Assembly: GCA_964615795.1 (NCBI GenBank) | Contig: CAZTQR010000108.1 | Location: 1 to 7,052 of the forward strand | Length of the DNA stretch: 7,052 nt | Source: JADJAH01 sp964615795 | GTDB taxonomy: Bacteria; Bacteroidota; Ignavibacteria; Tepidaquicellales; Tepidaquicellaceae | Reading direction: 5' to 3' | Shown here: positions 6,578 through 7,052 of the stretch, in pieces | Numbering within the stretch: the stretch's first letter is position 1 | Layout of the letters: each line of letters starts with the position of its first letter | Notes under the pieces: model-generated | Told to the model about the DNA's origin: nothing | The model's database searches: none | Seen by the model: only the letters and a program-made list of their open reading frames with translations | Position numbers and translations under genes: made by a program

Positions 6578-7052
6578 GCTGAAACAAAAATTGTCAAAGG
6601 AACAATTGAAAGCAAATCACAACAGGGCTTCAGAAAGTATTTCCGTTGGATGGCTGAAACAAAAATTGTCAAAGGAACAATTGAAAGCAAATCACAACTG
6701 AGAACAAGGAAGACCTCGGCGATATTAGCTGAAACAAAAATTGTCAAAGGAACAATTGAAAGCAAATCACAACTGCAAGTATGTTAATAATATTTATTTA
6801 GAAGCTGAAACAAAAATTGTCAAAGGAACAATTGAAAGCAAATCACAACACAATGGTACGAATACAAACAGCATTCTGGCTGAAACAAAAATTGTCAAAG
6901 GAACAATTGAAAGCAAATCACAACGGACTCGCTGAGAATCCCTGCGGCAGTTAGCTGAAACAAAAATTGTCAAAGGAACAATTGAAAGCAAATCACAACC
7001 CTCTGTTACCATTAAGTAAGTCTGGAGCTGCTGAAACAAAAATTGTCAAAGG
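6578..7052 (-). CRISPR. Type II-C CRISPR array, six full repeats, six spacers, continues past the window
   Basis: The repeat is 46 bp; on the plus strand it begins GCTGAAACAAAAATTGTC and ends GAAAGCAAATCACAAC. Copies lie at 6578-6623, 6653-6698, 6728-6773, 6804-6849, 6879-6924 and 6954-6999, with a partial 23-base copy at 7030-7052. All are identical over the bases visible. Spacers lie at 6624-6652 (29), 6699-6727 (29), 6774-6803 (30), 6850-6878 (29), 6925-6953 (29) and 7000-7029 (30). Their sequences are unrelated to one another. The minus strand is assigned as the crRNA strand because its repeat starts GTTGTGATTTGCTTTC, the end that pairs with the tracrRNA, giving spacer-then-repeat crRNAs as in other II-C systems. 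The repeat has an internal inverted repeat AATTGT/ACAATT separated by 7 bases. No spacer shows a convincing match elsewhere in the window. Confidence 0.98.
6585..6616 (-). promoter_or_regulatory. Possible promoter inside each CRISPR repeat (first copy shown)
   Basis: In crRNA sense the repeat has TTTG at positions 8-11 and, 20 bases later, AATTTTTG at 32-39. The latter matches five of the six fixed bases of the Bacteroidetes TAnnTTTG element. Transcription would start about 5-8 bases further on, at the repeat/spacer boundary. This is the arrangement known from Neisseria II-C arrays, where each repeat drives its own crRNA. The same sequence occurs in every full repeat. The pattern is visible in the sequence, but promoter activity is inference. 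A second weaker candidate, TTCCTTTG at repeat positions 22-29, also exists. Confidence 0.35.

Noticed and set aside
5960..7015. Spacer at 7000-7029 shares TCTGTTACCA with cas1, suggesting self-targeting
   Set aside because: A 10-base match in about 7 kb is expected by chance and covers only a third of the spacer.
6560..7039. Open frames on both strands across the array with a repeated TKIVKGTIESKSQ or LLSIVPLTIFVSA peptide
   Set aside because: These are artefacts of translating CRISPR repeats. The periodic peptide follows the 75-76 bp repeat unit and is not a protein.

Overview
The window holds a nearly complete type II-C CRISPR-Cas locus. From left to right it contains a tracrRNA gene on the minus strand (about 562-645), cas9 (687-5132), cas1 (5125-6096) and cas2 (6101-6460) on the plus strand, a short leader-like spacer, and a CRISPR array that runs off the right edge (6578-7052). 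There is no csn2 and no cas4, which is what separates II-C from II-A and II-B.

The source is probably a member of the Bacteroidetes/Chlorobi/Ignavibacteria group. The 1481-residue Cas9 carries motif wording typical of the large Bacteroidetes II-C proteins, such as EIEHIIPRS, SKAIKKLLPLMR and RNPIVEQVI. Cas2 ends in QLELF. The 46-bp repeat begins GTTGTGATTTGCTTTC in crRNA sense, as many Bacteroidetes II-C repeats do. The genes lack clear Shine-Dalgarno sequences. A TAnnTTTG-type promoter (the Bacteroidetes primary sigma consensus) lies in front of the tracrRNA. The left edge carries the start of a secreted YCF48/BNR-like protein of a kind common in this group. This placement is inference; no species can be named.

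Layout: 3-179 is the N-terminal end of the exported repeat protein, which stops after about one repeat and may be a truncated remnant. 180-561 is AT-rich and holds only a doubtful 64-codon reading frame. 562-680 holds the tracrRNA terminator, hairpins, anti-repeat and a predicted promoter, all on the minus strand and pointing away from cas9. 687-6460 is a tight three-gene operon: cas9 and cas1 overlap by 8 bases, and cas1 and cas2 are 4 bases apart. 6461-6577 holds a strong GNRA-loop hairpin and a leader-like segment. 6578 to the end holds six complete identical repeats, six spacers of 29-30 bp and a 23-base start of a seventh repeat.

How it works together: Cas1 and Cas2 insert new spacers. 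The array is read as spacer-then-repeat on the minus strand, towards cas2. The first 15 nt of each repeat pair with the tracrRNA anti-repeat, and Cas9 uses the duplex to cut matching DNA with its RuvC and HNH nucleases, all of whose catalytic residues are present. The less obvious content is in the regulatory layout. The predicted tracrRNA promoter sits inside the cas9 5' region, the cas9 leader DNA carries a mimic of the crRNA repeat, and each CRISPR repeat appears to carry a possible promoter that would start transcription at the beginning of the next spacer.
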